Shown here piece by piece: positions 35,367 to 44,273 of a DNA stretch of 64,000 bases. Within the stretch, counting starts at the first letter, position 1, and the number at the start of each line of letters is the position of its first letter. The notes beneath the pieces were generated by a model that saw nothing but the letters and a program-made list of their open reading frames with translations, had not been told where the DNA came from and ran no database searches. The position numbers and the translations under genes were made by a program. This stretch comes from Rheinheimera hassiensis. Its GTDB lineage: Bacteria > Pseudomonadota > Gammaproteobacteria > Enterobacterales > Alteromonadaceae. The stretch covers positions 124,001 to 188,000 of the forward strand of contig NZ_JAKUJZ010000005.1 of NCBI RefSeq assembly GCF_022436675.1, written 5' to 3'.

Positions 35367-36224
35367 ATGACAAAAACAGACATGACCAGCAGCCACTCAG
35401 AACTTCTTGCCGAATTAAGCCTTGGTAAAGTAACCGCCTATGCCGATCAGTATGATGCCTCTTTATTGCAGGCAGTACCGCGCAGCCTGGGCCGGGATGA
35501 CATTGGTCTGGCATCAGCAGCCTTACCCTTCGTAGGTCAGGACATCTGGCACGGTTACGAGTTATCCTGGCTTAATGCCAAAGGTAAACCTATGGTAGCC
35601 CTGGCTACCTTTGTGGTGCCTTACAACTCGGCAAATTTAATTGAGTCCAAGTCATTTAAACTATACCTCAACAGTTTTAACCAAAGCCGCTTTGCTGATC
35701 TGGGGCAGGTATATCAGCATTTGCAGCGCGATTTATCAGCCTGTGCCGGTAAAACGGTAAAAGTCAGCCTGCATAACGTTAATGAGATTATGGCGTTTCA
35801 GCCCACCTGGATCCCTGGCCGCTGCATTGATGACTTAGACATTGAAATTACCCAGTACCAGTATGATGCAAGCTTGCTACAAACTCAGACTGACGCCGAT
35901 ATTGTTGAAGAGAAACTGCACTCACATTTACTTAAATCGAATTGTTTAATTACCTCACAACCCGATTGGGCCAGTGTTTATATACATTACCGAGGCAAAG
36001 CACTGGATCACGAAGCGCTGTTACGTTATTTAATCAGCTTTCGCAGTCACAACGAGTTTCATGAACAATGTGTTGAGCGCATTTTCAGCGACATCTGGTC
36101 ACATTGTCAGCCCAGCTTTTTGTGTGTTTATGCCCGCTACACCCGTCGCGGCGGATTGGATATTAATCCCTGGCGTGCCAGTGAACCCTGCACACCTCCG
36201 GCTATCCGCCTAAGCCGTCAGTAA
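35367..36224 (+). CDS. queF: NADPH-dependent 7-cyano-7-deazaguanine reductase QueF
   Basis: 285 residues from [14 protein letters not shown]; a later Met (MTSSHSE) is also possible. It reduces preQ0 to preQ1 for queuosine in tRNA. This is the long, bidomain QueF type: a substrate segment [20 protein letters not shown] with the ESKS motif and the catalytic Cys in [20 protein letters not shown]. The C-terminus has [20 protein letters not shown] and GGLDINPWR. syd-queF is a known gammaproteobacterial neighbourhood. An AT-rich region with a small transcript follows. Confidence 0.95.
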   Translation: MTKTDMTSSHSELLAELSLGKVTAYADQYDASLLQAVPRSLGRDDIGLASAALPFVGQDIWHGYELSWLNAKGKPMVALATFVVPYNSANLIESKSFKLYLNSFNQSRFADLGQVYQHLQRDLSACAGKTVKVSLHNVNEIMAFQPTWIPGRCIDDLDIEITQYQYDASLLQTQTDADIVEEKLHSHLLKSNCLITSQPDWASVYIHYRGKALDHEALLRYLISFRSHNEFHEQCVERIFSDIWSHCQPSFLCVYARYTRRGGLDINPWRASEPCTPPAIRLSRQ

Positions 36225-36374
36225 ACATCTACTATTACAAACTAACTTTCACACCATAGAAGCACCATTAAAATAAAAAACCATACAAATCATAATAGTA
36301 AAAAATTGTAAATTTAAACTTACAGATCAAAACATAGAAATTTTGAAATAAATAAAGAAACATTACATGATGAC

Positions 36375-36403
36375 TTTCACAAAATAACGTTTTCTGGTTA
36401 AAT
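36375..36403 (+). promoter_or_regulatory. Promoter of the small transcript
   Basis: TTTCAC (36375-36380), a 17-base spacer and TTAAAT (36398-36403), preceded by TGG as in extended -10 promoters. The predicted start, about 36410, is exactly at the foot of the 5' hairpin. Confidence 0.55.
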
Positions 36404-36459
36404 ATGCAGCGTCTGGCAGATGGACTGCCGGACAGTAGTTCCAACAAGGGATGCTGATT

Positions 36460-36522
36460 ATGCAACACCTGACCTCTGCTGAAGAACAAACCTGGTTACC
36501 TTATTACCTGTGTAAAAAGTAA
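36460..36522 (+). CDS. Possible 20-residue small protein
   Basis: ATG at 36460 to TAA at 36520-36522 gives MQHLTSAEEQTWLPYYLCKK. AAGGG lies 9 bases before the ATG (spacing 36451-36459). An in-frame ATG at 36451 sits too close to that site. The peptide has an aromatic middle (TWLPYYLC) and a basic end. No family is known to me; conservation in relatives would be the test. Confidence 0.45.
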   Translation: MQHLTSAEEQTWLPYYLCKK

Positions 36523-36553
36523 ACCGGACAATAAGAAAGATAAATCCCCTACT

Positions 36554-36583
36554 ACAGCAGGCCTTCGGGCCTGCTGTTTTTTT
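36554..36583 (+). terminator. UUCG-loop terminator of the small transcript
   Basis: ACAGCAGGCC (36554-36563), loop TTCG, GGCCTGCTGT (36568-36577), then T residues 36577-36583. A 10-base GC-rich stem with the extra-stable UUCG loop. Confidence 0.92.
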
Positions 36584-36686
36584 ATCTGCTAATACATTTT
36601 GCTTAAAACAGTGATCGCATTTATTACTTTTGCCGATATACTTAAATCTAAACATAGATTTAACAGCGAACCCTCAGGTGGTAGTC

Positions 36687-38234
36687 TTGCAAGACGACAC
36701 ACAAAAACAACTGGCTAGCGCACTTAAAGCACGTAAAGCGCTGGAAGACACTTATGAAAGCCAGTTTAAAATTCTGGCACAGTTTGTCTCGCGGCTGTCT
36801 CTGGCGTGCAAAGGGGTGGATGTCGATTTAGATAACCGGCTGGCAAAATTGCGAACCGAACTAAACCGCGGCACCGATCTGGAAAAACTGCTGCCGTTTA
36901 TTGAGGCCACCAGCGACAATCTTAAACTGATAGAATCAAGGCACCAGGCCGATATTCAAAGCATGCAGCAGGGCCTGGCTGACGCCGGTAAGCTGCTGCA
37001 GCAACAAAAAGGTTTACCTGATCAGCTACGCCGCGATTTACGCCAGTTACTGGGTAAAGTCGGCCAACCCTCTGCTACTGTACATGCATTTTTGCCGCAT
37101 TTAACTGAACTGGCCAAACTGTATCAAAACGTACTGCAAGCCAAACAGCAACTGGCCGACAGCGATGACGATGATGTGCGTTACAGCCATATTTGTCGCC
37201 AAATCAGTGTCGAGTTGACTAACCTGCTTAGCGAACTTGCCTTTGCCGAAGAAAGTGCGGCCGAAATTGATGCCATCCGGCTGAGCTTGCTGGGCAAACT
37301 GCCCATTGATGCATTGCTGGAAGCCTGCTTAAAGACCATCGGTATTATCATCAGCAGCATTAACCGTGAGCGTCAGTCGGCTGAACATTTTTTATTAAAA
37401 CTCAATGATGCCCTGACCAGCGTGCAACAATCGGTGGTATCGTCGTTAAGTGCATCGACTGATCTGAAACAAAAGATGCTGGTGCTGAACCAGCAAATTG
37501 AGTTGCAAATTGATCATCTTAGCCATGTCAGCCAAAAGGCCACTTCGCTGGAACAGTTAAAATTACTGGTCAGTGATAAGTTAACTGCTATTACCGGATC
37601 GTTACGCGAAAAAGAGCAGTTGGAACAGCAGGAACGGCAACAATTGCTGTTAACACTTGGTAATATGGAACAACGCCTCGGCGAGCTGGAGACAGACGCC
37701 GGCACTTTTAAAAAGCGCATTGCCGAACAGAATTTCCGCAGCCTGCAAGATGCTCTAACAGAAATACCCAACCGCGCAGCCTTTGATGAGCGCTACCAAT
37801 TAGAAATTAAACGCTGGCAACGCTATAAAAAACCGCTTTGTGTGGTTTTGGCAGATGTTGACCATTTTAAAAATATTAATGACAGCTACGGCCACAGTGC
37901 CGGTGATAAAACACTCAAAGTGATTGCCAAAACACTGAAACTTAACCTGCGCGAAACTGATTTTATCGCCCGTTACGGTGGCGAGGAATTTATTATGCTA
38001 TTTCCGGAAACTGAGTTAGCCGAGCTGGAAAAGCGGCTTAACGCCTTAAGGGAAAAGATTGGTAAAATCCCTTTTAAATTTAAAAATGTAAATGTGCCTA
38101 TTACCATTTCATTTGGCGCAACCCGATTTACAGAACAAGACACCAATCGCAGCGCTTTCGATCGTGCCGATGAAGCGCTGTACGAAGCCAAAAAAGCAGG
38201 CCGTGATAAAGTTATTCTTAAACCTGCCTCCTGA
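36687..38234 (+). CDS. Diguanylate cyclase (GGDEF), coiled-coil N-terminus
   Basis: 515 residues from a TTG start (LQDDTQKQLASALKARKALE) with AGGTGG 6-11 bases before it; the frame is open further upstream but no better start exists. The first 350 residues are helical and coiled-coil, without membrane helices; the only recognised domain is the C-terminal GGDEF. The active site is GGEEF at 431-435, and the inhibitory I-site RETD lies five residues before it (RETDFIARYGGEEF), so c-di-GMP feedback inhibition is expected. DVDHFKNINDSYGHSAGDKT binds GTP and metal. It makes cyclic di-GMP in the cytoplasm in response to an unknown signal. Independent of ppnN, which starts 34 bases later. Confidence 0.93.
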   Translation: MQDDTQKQLASALKARKALEDTYESQFKILAQFVSRLSLACKGVDVDLDNRLAKLRTELNRGTDLEKLLPFIEATSDNLKLIESRHQADIQSMQQGLADAGKLLQQQKGLPDQLRRDLRQLLGKVGQPSATVHAFLPHLTELAKLYQNVLQAKQQLADSDDDDVRYSHICRQISVELTNLLSELAFAEESAAEIDAIRLSLLGKLPIDALLEACLKTIGIIISSINRERQSAEHFLLKLNDALTSVQQSVVSSLSASTDLKQKMLVLNQQIELQIDHLSHVSQKATSLEQLKLLVSDKLTAITGSLREKEQLEQQERQQLLLTLGNMEQRLGELETDAGTFKKRIAEQNFRSLQDALTEIPNRAAFDERYQLEIKRWQRYKKPLCVVLADVDHFKNINDSYGHSAGDKTLKVIAKTLKLNLRETDFIARYGGEEFIMLFPETELAELEKRLNALREKIGKIPFKFKNVNVPITISFGATRFTEQDTNRSAFDRADEALYEAKKAGRDKVILKPAS

Positions 38235-38267
38235 CACGGCATTAACCTAATGTATAAAGGAGCACAT

Positions 38268-39626
38268 ATGCATGTGCAGTTAAACCCACTTGGGTCTATG
38301 GATTTATTATCACAGCTGGAAGTTGACCATTTAAAGCAAAATACCCAACAAGAAGCCTTCCGTTTATTTCGTAACTGCTGTTTGGCAGTGCTCAATGTGG
38401 GTAGCCACACCGACAGCTCGGCCGAAATTTACGAACAGTACAACGATTTTGCCGTTAACCTGATTAGTCGCGAGCGCGGCATTAAAATTGAGTTATTTAA
38501 TCCACCGCAAAGCGCCTTTGTTGACGGCCAGATTATCAAAGGGATACACGAACACTTGTTTGCCGTACTGCGCGATATTCTTTTTTATCACAGCCGCTTA
38601 CAAAGCAGTAAAAGCTGGCTGGATTTAAACAACAGCGATCATATTACTCACACCGTATTTGATATTTTGCGCAACGCCCGTGTAATTGATGCCAGCAACG
38701 AGCCTAATATGATTGTTTGCTGGGGTGGCCACTCTATTAATGAAGTGGAATATAAATATACCAAGCAAGTGGGTTATGAACTTGGCTTGCGCGGTATGGA
38801 TATTTGTACCGGCTGTGGCCCTGGCGCCATGAAAGGCCCGATGAAAGGCGCCACCATTGGCCACAATAAACAACGCATTAGCACTGGCCGCTATCTTGGC
38901 TTGACAGAGCCCAGCATTATTGCCGCCGAACCACCAAACCCTATCGTGAATGAGCTGGTGATTCTGCCGGATATCGAAAAGCGGTTGGAAGCTTTTGTCC
39001 GGGTGGCACACGGTATTATTATTTTCCCTGGCGGTGCAGGTACTGCAGAAGAGCTGTTATACCTGCTTGGTATTATGCTGAACAAAGATAACCAGCAGCA
39101 GACGTTACCGGTTATTTTAACCGGGCCGAAGCAAAGCGAAGTGTATTTTCGCGAAATTGCCAGTTTCATAGAAAACACGCTGGGCAGCGAAGCGCTAAAA
39201 CTGATTGAGATTATTATTGATGATGCGCCCGCAGTAGCGCGTAAGCTGAAGCTGGCCGCCACCGAAGTACGGCATTACCGTAAATCAGTCGGCGATGCCT
39301 ATCACTTTAACTGGACACTGCAGATAGAACCGGACTTTCAGCAGCCTTTTATCCCGAATCATCAGAATATGGCCGCACTTGACTTGCACCTGGATCAGGA
39401 CAGCGCAACACTGGCAGCCAACCTGCGCCGCGCCTTTTCCGGCATTGTGGCCGGTAATGTCAAAGACGAAGGTATTAAAGCCATTCGCCAACATGGTCCT
39501 TTCCAGATAAGTGGTGAACCCAAACTGATGCAAATGATGGATACGCTATTACAGGCTTTTGTGAACCAGGGCAGAATGAAGCTGCCAGGCAGCAAATATG
39601 AACCCTGTTACAAGGTAGTACGCTAA
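38268..39626 (+). CDS. ppnN: Nucleotide 5'-monophosphate nucleosidase PpnN (YgdH)
   Basis: 452 residues from [16 protein letters not shown] with AAAGGAG 7-13 bases before it. It cleaves purine and pyrimidine nucleoside monophosphates to base and ribose 5-phosphate and is controlled by (p)ppGpp in E. coli. The Rossmann-like LOG-type core shows [40 protein letters not shown], then [20 protein letters not shown] with the PGGxGTxxE motif. N- and C-terminal PpnN domains flank it. xni starts 1 base after its stop, as in E. coli. Confidence 0.95.
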   Translation: MHVQLNPLGSMDLLSQLEVDHLKQNTQQEAFRLFRNCCLAVLNVGSHTDSSAEIYEQYNDFAVNLISRERGIKIELFNPPQSAFVDGQIIKGIHEHLFAVLRDILFYHSRLQSSKSWLDLNNSDHITHTVFDILRNARVIDASNEPNMIVCWGGHSINEVEYKYTKQVGYELGLRGMDICTGCGPGAMKGPMKGATIGHNKQRISTGRYLGLTEPSIIAAEPPNPIVNELVILPDIEKRLEAFVRVAHGIIIFPGGAGTAEELLYLLGIMLNKDNQQQTLPVILTGPKQSEVYFREIASFIENTLGSEALKLIEIIIDDAPAVARKLKLAATEVRHYRKSVGDAYHFNWTLQIEPDFQQPFIPNHQNMAALDLHLDQDSATLAANLRRAFSGIVAGNVKDEGIKAIRQHGPFQISGEPKLMQMMDTLLQAFVNQGRMKLPGSKYEPCYKVVR

Positions 39627-39627
39627 C

Positions 39628-40440
39628 ATGGCACACTTGCTGTTAATTGATGCGCTTAACCTGATACGCCGGCTATACGCCGTGCAGGAGCGGCCATATC
39701 TACCTGTAACCGACGAAGTTGCTGAGGGCACCAAAACTCAGATCATTCGTAATACAGAAAATATGCTGCGTCAGGCACTGGCAAGATTACAGCAAGAATT
39801 AGCACCGAGCCACGCTGTGCTGGTATTTGACGGACGCAACAGCCTGTGGCGTAAAACGCTGTATGTTGAATACAAAGCTAACCGTAAACCAATGCCAACC
39901 ATTCTGGCAGATGCCCTGCAAGGATTACAGCTATGCGCCAAAACGCTAGGCTTTGACAGCGTGCAGCAAGATGAATATGAAGCCGATGATATTATTGCAT
40001 CAATTGCCGTAAAGCTGGCGCAGCATGGCCAGCAGGTTACCATAGTGTCAACAGACAAAGGTTTTCTGCCACTGCTAAGCCAGCATATTCAAATTTACGA
40101 TGCCTTTTCCCGCCAGCACCAAACTGAAGAAGCGGTACAGCAAAAGTTTGGTGTCAGTACAGCTCAGCTGGTGCGCTACTGGAGCCTGGTGGGCGATAGT
40201 ACCAACAATATTCCCGGTGTAAATGGCATCGGCCCCAAAGGCGCCCATGATTTGCTGGCACTGGGTGCCACGCTGACCGAAGCACTAGAACACCCGGATT
40301 GCCATAAAAAATTGCGCGAAAAAATTCTGCAGCATAAAGAACAGATCAAAGTTTTTATGCAAATTCTGGCATTAAAAACCGATGTACAACTGGGATTGAA
40401 CCTGCAGGATATGCGGATCCAGCCGGTGGTAGCCCCCTGA
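39628..40440 (+). CDS. xni: Flap endonuclease Xni (ExoIX)
   Basis: 270 residues. Short relative of the 5' nuclease of DNA polymerase I that cuts flaps. Motifs are LLLIDALNLIRRLYA, VLVFDGRNSLWRKTLYVEYK, DEYEADDIIASIAVKLAQHG with metal-binding acids, STDKGFLPLLS, and a helix-hairpin-helix GVNGIGPKGAHDLLALGATL. Like E. coli Xni, it has fewer metal-binding acids than full 5' nucleases. DUF3192 follows after 1 base. Confidence 0.93.
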   Translation: MAHLLLIDALNLIRRLYAVQERPYLPVTDEVAEGTKTQIIRNTENMLRQALARLQQELAPSHAVLVFDGRNSLWRKTLYVEYKANRKPMPTILADALQGLQLCAKTLGFDSVQQDEYEADDIIASIAVKLAQHGQQVTIVSTDKGFLPLLSQHIQIYDAFSRQHQTEEAVQQKFGVSTAQLVRYWSLVGDSTNNIPGVNGIGPKGAHDLLALGATLTEALEHPDCHKKLREKILQHKEQIKVFMQILALKTDVQLGLNLQDMRIQPVVAP

Positions 40441-40441
40441 T

Positions 40442-40867
40442 ATGATGCAAAAAGCCGCTTCTGTGTTTCAGCTGAAACTACGCAAATGGACCTGGCTCAG
40501 TATCGGACTGGTGGTGTACCTGTTGCTCACGGCTACAGTATTTTTCTGGTATCAGGATGATGTCGACCAAATGACCTGGGTCGACCGGGAAGCCTTTAAC
40601 TACAAACTGATCAACCAATATAAATTGACTGACAACCTGACACAGGATGACGTTATGCGCCGCCTTGGCACACCAGATATTACTGAGGCAGTGCTGCAGG
40701 GTAAGGATCTGTATCAGGTGTTGTATTACCGCACCCACCGCAGCGTTTCAGATGGCATAACTACTGCTGATGAATGCACAGCCTTGCTGTTTAAAAACCG
40801 CCACCTGCAAGCCATAGGCGAAGAGGCGGTGCAGCGCTACACTGTTATTAGCGGCCATGCAAACTGA
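40442..40867 (+). CDS. DUF3192 protein with a membrane anchor
   Basis: 141 residues. One N-terminal helix (WTWLSIGLVVYLLLTATVFF) without a lipobox, so it is membrane anchored. Then NLTQDDVMRRLGTPDITEAV, YQVLYYRTHRSVSDGITTAD and ECTALLFKNRHLQAIGEEAV, matching DUF3192 and the lipoprotein at 33164-33523 position by position (LGTPD, VLxYRTH, SDGxTTxDECT). Encoded one base after xni stops and overlapping the next gene by 11 bases. Function unknown. Confidence 0.88.
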   Translation: MMQKAASVFQLKLRKWTWLSIGLVVYLLLTATVFFWYQDDVDQMTWVDREAFNYKLINQYKLTDNLTQDDVMRRLGTPDITEAVLQGKDLYQVLYYRTHRSVSDGITTADECTALLFKNRHLQAIGEEAVQRYTVISGHAN

Positions 40868-42209
40868 CCCAGGCCCATGGCAGCGTTATCAGCAACTTTA
40901 CCAACACTGCGTTAGCCAGGCAGACACCTCAGCTGAAGCGCTGTATAAAACAGCAATACTGCTGAGCAAACAGCGCGAAGCACTTGATACCGCAGTCACT
41001 TATGACAGCATTAGCCAGCCAATCCACCAACTGCCCGCATCACTGTGGCGTATTGAGGTATTGTTATATCTTGCCGGTTGCTATCAGTTACAGCCGCTTA
41101 ACCGGCGCTTACTGCTTCTTGCCGGCTGCTGCAGTGCTGTAGTGTCTGCTATACAAACAGGGCCATTGCCGTACCCTGCCCTGACAGCAGCCAGGCAGTT
41201 TAAAGCGCTGCCGCAAGCTGCCAGCATCGTTAAAGTGTTAAGTGGTTGCTATGCCTCCGAGCGTAAACAACCGCAATGGCAACAAACTCTGTTAAGCCTG
41301 CTGCTGACACAAAGTGAGTATCTGTCTAACCACAGCGAATGGCAGGGGCAGTTAGCCACGCGCCTGATGCTAAGCCAAAGTGACTATGAATTAGATATTT
41401 TGCACCAGCTACTGCAGCAGCCAGTTACAGAGTTAACACCACAGCCGGATACCTTTGCCCATTTGCTGCAACATTCCCGCTTTAGCGAACTGCGCCATTA
41501 TGACAACAAAGCCTTAGAGCATTACCTGACAACCAGCCCAGAGCGCTCGGCGCCCTTGCTGGCACTGGCAAGCCAGTTAAACCGCCAGCAGCAAAGTGTG
41601 CAAAGCGTAAAGCTGGCAATTGGCATTATTGGCCGTGATGCATTGCCTGCAGCGCTGGCTCAGGCAGAGCTGCAGCATTATCTCAGTGCCCTGCGTCACC
41701 CATGGCAGGAGGTGTTTAGTCAGTTTTGTCATGTGTTGACACAAGCGCTACAACTGTTCATGCCCAAGCTGTCAAACGCCGATAGCCGCTTGCTGGCGCT
41801 GTGTTGCTGCGCCCCGCTATGGCTTAGCCCACTTTACCAGCGCACTGCGCTGGTTAACCGTACTACCACCGGTTACCAAAGCGCTTTTACTCCAGCGCTA
41901 AATTGCCAAAGTGAAACTTACCTGCCACAGCTTATTGAACTGCTGCAGCTATACCAGCTGGATCACACCGCCGCTGTTACGGCCTGGCTACAACCCAGTA
42001 CAAGCCAGCGCTTAACAGCCGTTGCGGTTAATCTGCAACTGGCATGGCATAGCAGCCTGGTGCTGTACTGCGCAGCATCAGCGCAACCCTTTAATACTCT
42101 GTTGAATATAACTGTGACGGCTGGCAATACAGCGGTTGCAGCAGATGTGTGGCTGCAACAACTGATACAACGCAGCCAATGCTATTACCCCATCAGCCTT
42201 AAATTGTAG
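40857..42209 (+). CDS. Uncharacterised protein, possibly degenerate HDOD type
   Basis: 450 residues, helical, Gln/Leu-rich, no signal peptide. A segment SVQSVKLAIGIIGRDALPAA is close to the HDOD consensus (SVxxAIxLLGxxxL), and LPQAASIVKVLSGCYASER could be its early helix, but the HDOD metal/phosphate-binding features are not seen. It overlaps DUF3192 by 11 bases. I do not assign a function; HDOD-like scaffold is the best guess. Confidence 0.6.
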   Translation: MQTDPGPWQRYQQLYQHCVSQADTSAEALYKTAILLSKQREALDTAVTYDSISQPIHQLPASLWRIEVLLYLAGCYQLQPLNRRLLLLAGCCSAVVSAIQTGPLPYPALTAARQFKALPQAASIVKVLSGCYASERKQPQWQQTLLSLLLTQSEYLSNHSEWQGQLATRLMLSQSDYELDILHQLLQQPVTELTPQPDTFAHLLQHSRFSELRHYDNKALEHYLTTSPERSAPLLALASQLNRQQQSVQSVKLAIGIIGRDALPAALAQAELQHYLSALRHPWQEVFSQFCHVLTQALQLFMPKLSNADSRLLALCCCAPLWLSPLYQRTALVNRTTTGYQSAFTPALNCQSETYLPQLIELLQLYQLDHTAAVTAWLQPSTSQRLTAVAVNLQLAWHSSLVLYCAASAQPFNTLLNITVTAGNTAVAADVWLQQLIQRSQCYYPISLKL

Positions 42210-42263
42210 TTTTATTACAACATTCACCAGCCTTATAGCGTATATAACACAGATAACTGCGCT

Positions 42264-42307
42264 AAACTGGCACCAAACTGGCGTAATGTGCCGAAAAATG
42301 CTATATT
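42264..42307 (+). promoter_or_regulatory. Promoter region of idh with a direct repeat
   Basis: TATATT (42302-42307) fits a -10 box. Upstream, AAACTGGC occurs twice (42264-42271 and 42275-42282), starts 11 bases apart, which is one helical turn; the second covers the -35 position, where no consensus -35 exists. An activator may bind here. Confidence 0.4.
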
Positions 42308-42372
42308 CTGCGCCGTTTTCAGGCCCGCCAGAGGCCCTCTTTCCTAATAAATACGACAGCTAAGGATCCCCC

Positions 42373-43380
42373 ATGAGCAAGCAAATTATTACTGTCATTA
42401 AAGGCGATGGCATAGGCCCAAGTATCGTTGAAGCCGCCATCCAGGTGCTGGACAAAGTGGGCTGCAACTTCGATTATGAATATGTCGATGCCGGTTTAAC
42501 TGCGCTGGAAAAAACCGGTGAGCTGTTGCCACAAGCCACGTTGGATGCCATTGCCCGCAATAAAATCACCTTAAAAGGCCCGCTGACCACGCCAGTGGGT
42601 GAAGGTTTTACCTCTATTAACGTAACGCTGCGTAAGAAATTTAACCTGTACTCTAACGTGCGCCCGGTTATTTCATTTAAAGGCACTAAAGCCCGTTACG
42701 AAAACATCGACATCATCACTATCCGTGAAAATACCGAAGGTATGTACTCTGGCCATGGCCAGGTCGTGTCTGCCGACGGCCTGGTAGCAGAAGCCACCAG
42801 TATTGTGACTAAAGAAGGTGCCGAGCGTATTGCAGTGTTTGCCTTTGAAACGGCACGGCGCGAAAAGCGCAAGAAAGTGACTATTGTACACAAGGCCAAC
42901 ATTCTGAAATCCACCTCAGGTTTATTTCTGAAAACAGCGCGTGAAGTGGCTACCCGCTACCCGGATATTGAAGCACAGGAAATGATTGTTGATAACGCCT
43001 GTATGCAGCTGGTAATGAACCCGCAACAGTTCGACGTTATTGTTACTACCAACCTGTTTGGCGATATTTTGTCAGATTTATGCGCCGGTTTAGTCGGTGG
43101 TTTAGGTATGGCGCCAGGTGCTAACATTGGTACAGATTGCGCCATTTTTGAAGCAGTACATGGCAGCGCGCCGGATATTGCCGGTAAAAACCTGGCTAAC
43201 CCAAGCTCAGTAATTCTGGCCTCTATTCAGATGTTGGAATATTTAGGCATGCAGGATAAAGCCGAGAAAATCCGCAGTGCTCTGGCCGATGTTATCGCCA
43301 CCGGCGATCGCACCACCCGTGATTTAGGCGGCAGCTTCGGCACCACCGACTTTACCGCTGCGATGTTAGAGCGTTTATAA
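42373..43380 (+). CDS. NAD-type isocitrate dehydrogenase (isocitrate/isopropylmalate family)
   Basis: 335 residues, the short type of the family. It oxidises isocitrate to 2-oxoglutarate. Features are IKGDGIGPSIVEAAIQVLDK, TTPVGEGFTSINVTLRKKFN, the substrate loop NVRPVISFKG, IRENTEGMYSGHGQVVS, VTIVHKANILKSTSGLFLK, metal site TNLFGDILSDLCAGLVGGLG and EAVHGSAPDIAGKNLANPSS. The ENTEGMYSG phosphorylation-type loop and EAVHGSAPDIAG mark isocitrate rather than isopropylmalate dehydrogenase. It competes for isocitrate with the aceA product encoded 11 kb away. Start ATG has TAAGGA upstream. Confidence 0.92.
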   Translation: MSKQIITVIKGDGIGPSIVEAAIQVLDKVGCNFDYEYVDAGLTALEKTGELLPQATLDAIARNKITLKGPLTTPVGEGFTSINVTLRKKFNLYSNVRPVISFKGTKARYENIDIITIRENTEGMYSGHGQVVSADGLVAEATSIVTKEGAERIAVFAFETARREKRKKVTIVHKANILKSTSGLFLKTAREVATRYPDIEAQEMIVDNACMQLVMNPQQFDVIVTTNLFGDILSDLCAGLVGGLGMAPGANIGTDCAIFEAVHGSAPDIAGKNLANPSSVILASIQMLEYLGMQDKAEKIRSALADVIATGDRTTRDLGGSFGTTDFTAAMLERL

Positions 43381-43395
43381 GCCTGGACTGTATGC

Positions 43396-43419
43396 AGCCG
43401 GTTCAGGCATGAACCGGCT
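43396..43419 (+). terminator. Hairpin after the isocitrate dehydrogenase gene
   Basis: AGCCGGTTCA (43396-43405), loop GGCA, TGAACCGGCT (43410-43419), a perfect 10-base stem. No long T run follows (TGCTC), so termination may be partial before the VF530 gene. Confidence 0.5.
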
Positions 43420-43446
43420 TGCTCACGCCAACAATAGGGACCTTAT

Positions 43447-43665
43447 ATGTCTCAACCAAAGAACCCGCTGCATGGCGTTACGCTGGAGCAAATTGTCACC
43501 GCGCTGGTTGATCACTTTGGCTGGCCGGGCCTGGCAAAACAGATTGATATCAACTGCTTTAAATCAGATCCGTCGGTAAAAAGCAGTTTGAAGTTTTTAC
43601 GTAAAACGCCCTGGGCAAGGCAGAAAGTAGAAGAGTTATATGTAGCAACCAAGCTGTATCAGTAA
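43447..43665 (+). CDS. VF530 (DUF2132) family DNA-binding-like protein
   Basis: 72 residues, complete. The pattern [40 protein letters not shown] and [11 protein letters not shown] is the VF530 signature, with strong conservation of [13 protein letters not shown]. The fold is helical and is thought to bind DNA; the function is not known. It stands after isocitrate dehydrogenase, from which a 10-base hairpin separates it. Confidence 0.92.
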   Translation: MSQPKNPLHGVTLEQIVTALVDHFGWPGLAKQIDINCFKSDPSVKSSLKFLRKTPWARQKVEELYVATKLYQ

Positions 43666-43701
43666 CACTGATCCAGCTTGGGTTTATTTAGCCGTTACAC
43701 C

Positions 43702-44271
43702 CTAGCCATTATAAATAGCGCCACCGCTACCAATATAATTCTGCAATACGCTATTGGCTGCATCACGCTGTACCAATTGCACCACTTCTACGCCAGCGTC
43801 GCGTAAATACTGATAACTCTGCGCAAATACCGGGCCTTCGTCAAAACCGATAGCACGGGCATCTTCAGCAGTAGCAGCGCATACCAAACGCTTTACACCA
43901 CTCCATAAGGTACCGCCTAAACACATGGCGCAGGGCTCACACGAGGTAAATAGCTCACGCTTAACACCATCGGCCGATAAACTAAAGCTTTGCACATTTT
44001 GCTCTGCCAGCATTATCGCCATCATTTCGCCATGTGCAGTAGAGTTATGCAGTGGCACTACCCGGTTTACACCCACGCTAACCAGTTTGCCGCTGGCACA
44101 ATCAAAAATAGCGCTACCAAAAGGGCCACCGGTGCCGCGCAGCACGTTTTGCTTTGACAGCTCGACCGCCAGCGCCATTTTTTCATCGTCGTTTTGATAC
44201 ACTTTTTGCCAGTCGACTACGTCGTTAATCCAGTCCGGCAAATGCAGGGTTAATTTTTGTACTGCGGTCAT
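43702..44271 (-). CDS. Nucleoside deaminase of the cytidine deaminase-like fold
   Basis: 189 residues. The zinc site is complete: HGE in [13 protein letters not shown], and PCAMC in [35 protein letters not shown] and [20 protein letters not shown] follow the guanine-deaminase/nucleoside deaminase type. It is last in the deoB-deoD-gpt-deaminase operon, 2 bases after gpt, which points to purine base or nucleoside deamination (for example guanine to xanthine). The exact substrate is not fixed by the sequence. Confidence 0.9.
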   Translation of the reverse strand: MTAVQKLTLHLPDWINDVVDWQKVYQNDDEKMALAVELSKQNVLRGTGGPFGSAIFDCASGKLVSVGVNRVVPLHNSTAHGEMMAIMLAEQNVQSFSLSADGVKRELFTSCEPCAMCLGGTLWSGVKRLVCAATAEDARAIGFDEGPVFAQSYQYLRDAGVEVVQLVQRDAANSVLQNYIGSGGAIYNG

Positions 44272-44273
44272 AG

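Larger units (their letters stand above)
36410..36583 (+). ncRNA. Candidate small structured transcript (sRNA or small mRNA)
   Basis: Between a plausible promoter (start near 36410) and a strong terminator, about 175 bases would be transcribed. The 5' end folds into a 9-base stem with one T-G wobble pair: GTCTGGCAG (36411-36419), loop ATGGA, CTGCCGGAC (36425-36433). The middle holds a ribosome site AAGGG at 36446-36450 and a 20-codon frame. The end is a UUCG-capped terminator. The layout is that of an independent small RNA, either regulatory or coding for a tiny protein. It matches none of the standard RNAs (6S, tmRNA, RNase P, CsrB) that I can recognise. Confidence 0.55.
36225..36686. other. 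462-bp region between queF and the diguanylate cyclase gene
   Basis: The first part (36240-36400) is very AT-rich with runs of A, possibly an UP-like region. It ends in a promoter at 36375-36403. A structured transcript of about 175 bases with a 20-codon reading frame and a UUCG-loop terminator fills 36410-36583 (listed separately). The last 100 bases lead to the TTG start of the cyclase gene. Confidence 0.6.

Noticed and set aside
36458..36655. 65-codon minus-strand frame over the small transcript
   Set aside because: It reads through the terminator hairpin and has no ribosome site; the plus-strand reading has promoter, hairpin and terminator.
36630..38234. Longer start for the diguanylate cyclase at 36630
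   Set aside because: The extra 19 codons have no ribosome site, while AGGTGG precedes the TTG at 36687 at ideal spacing.
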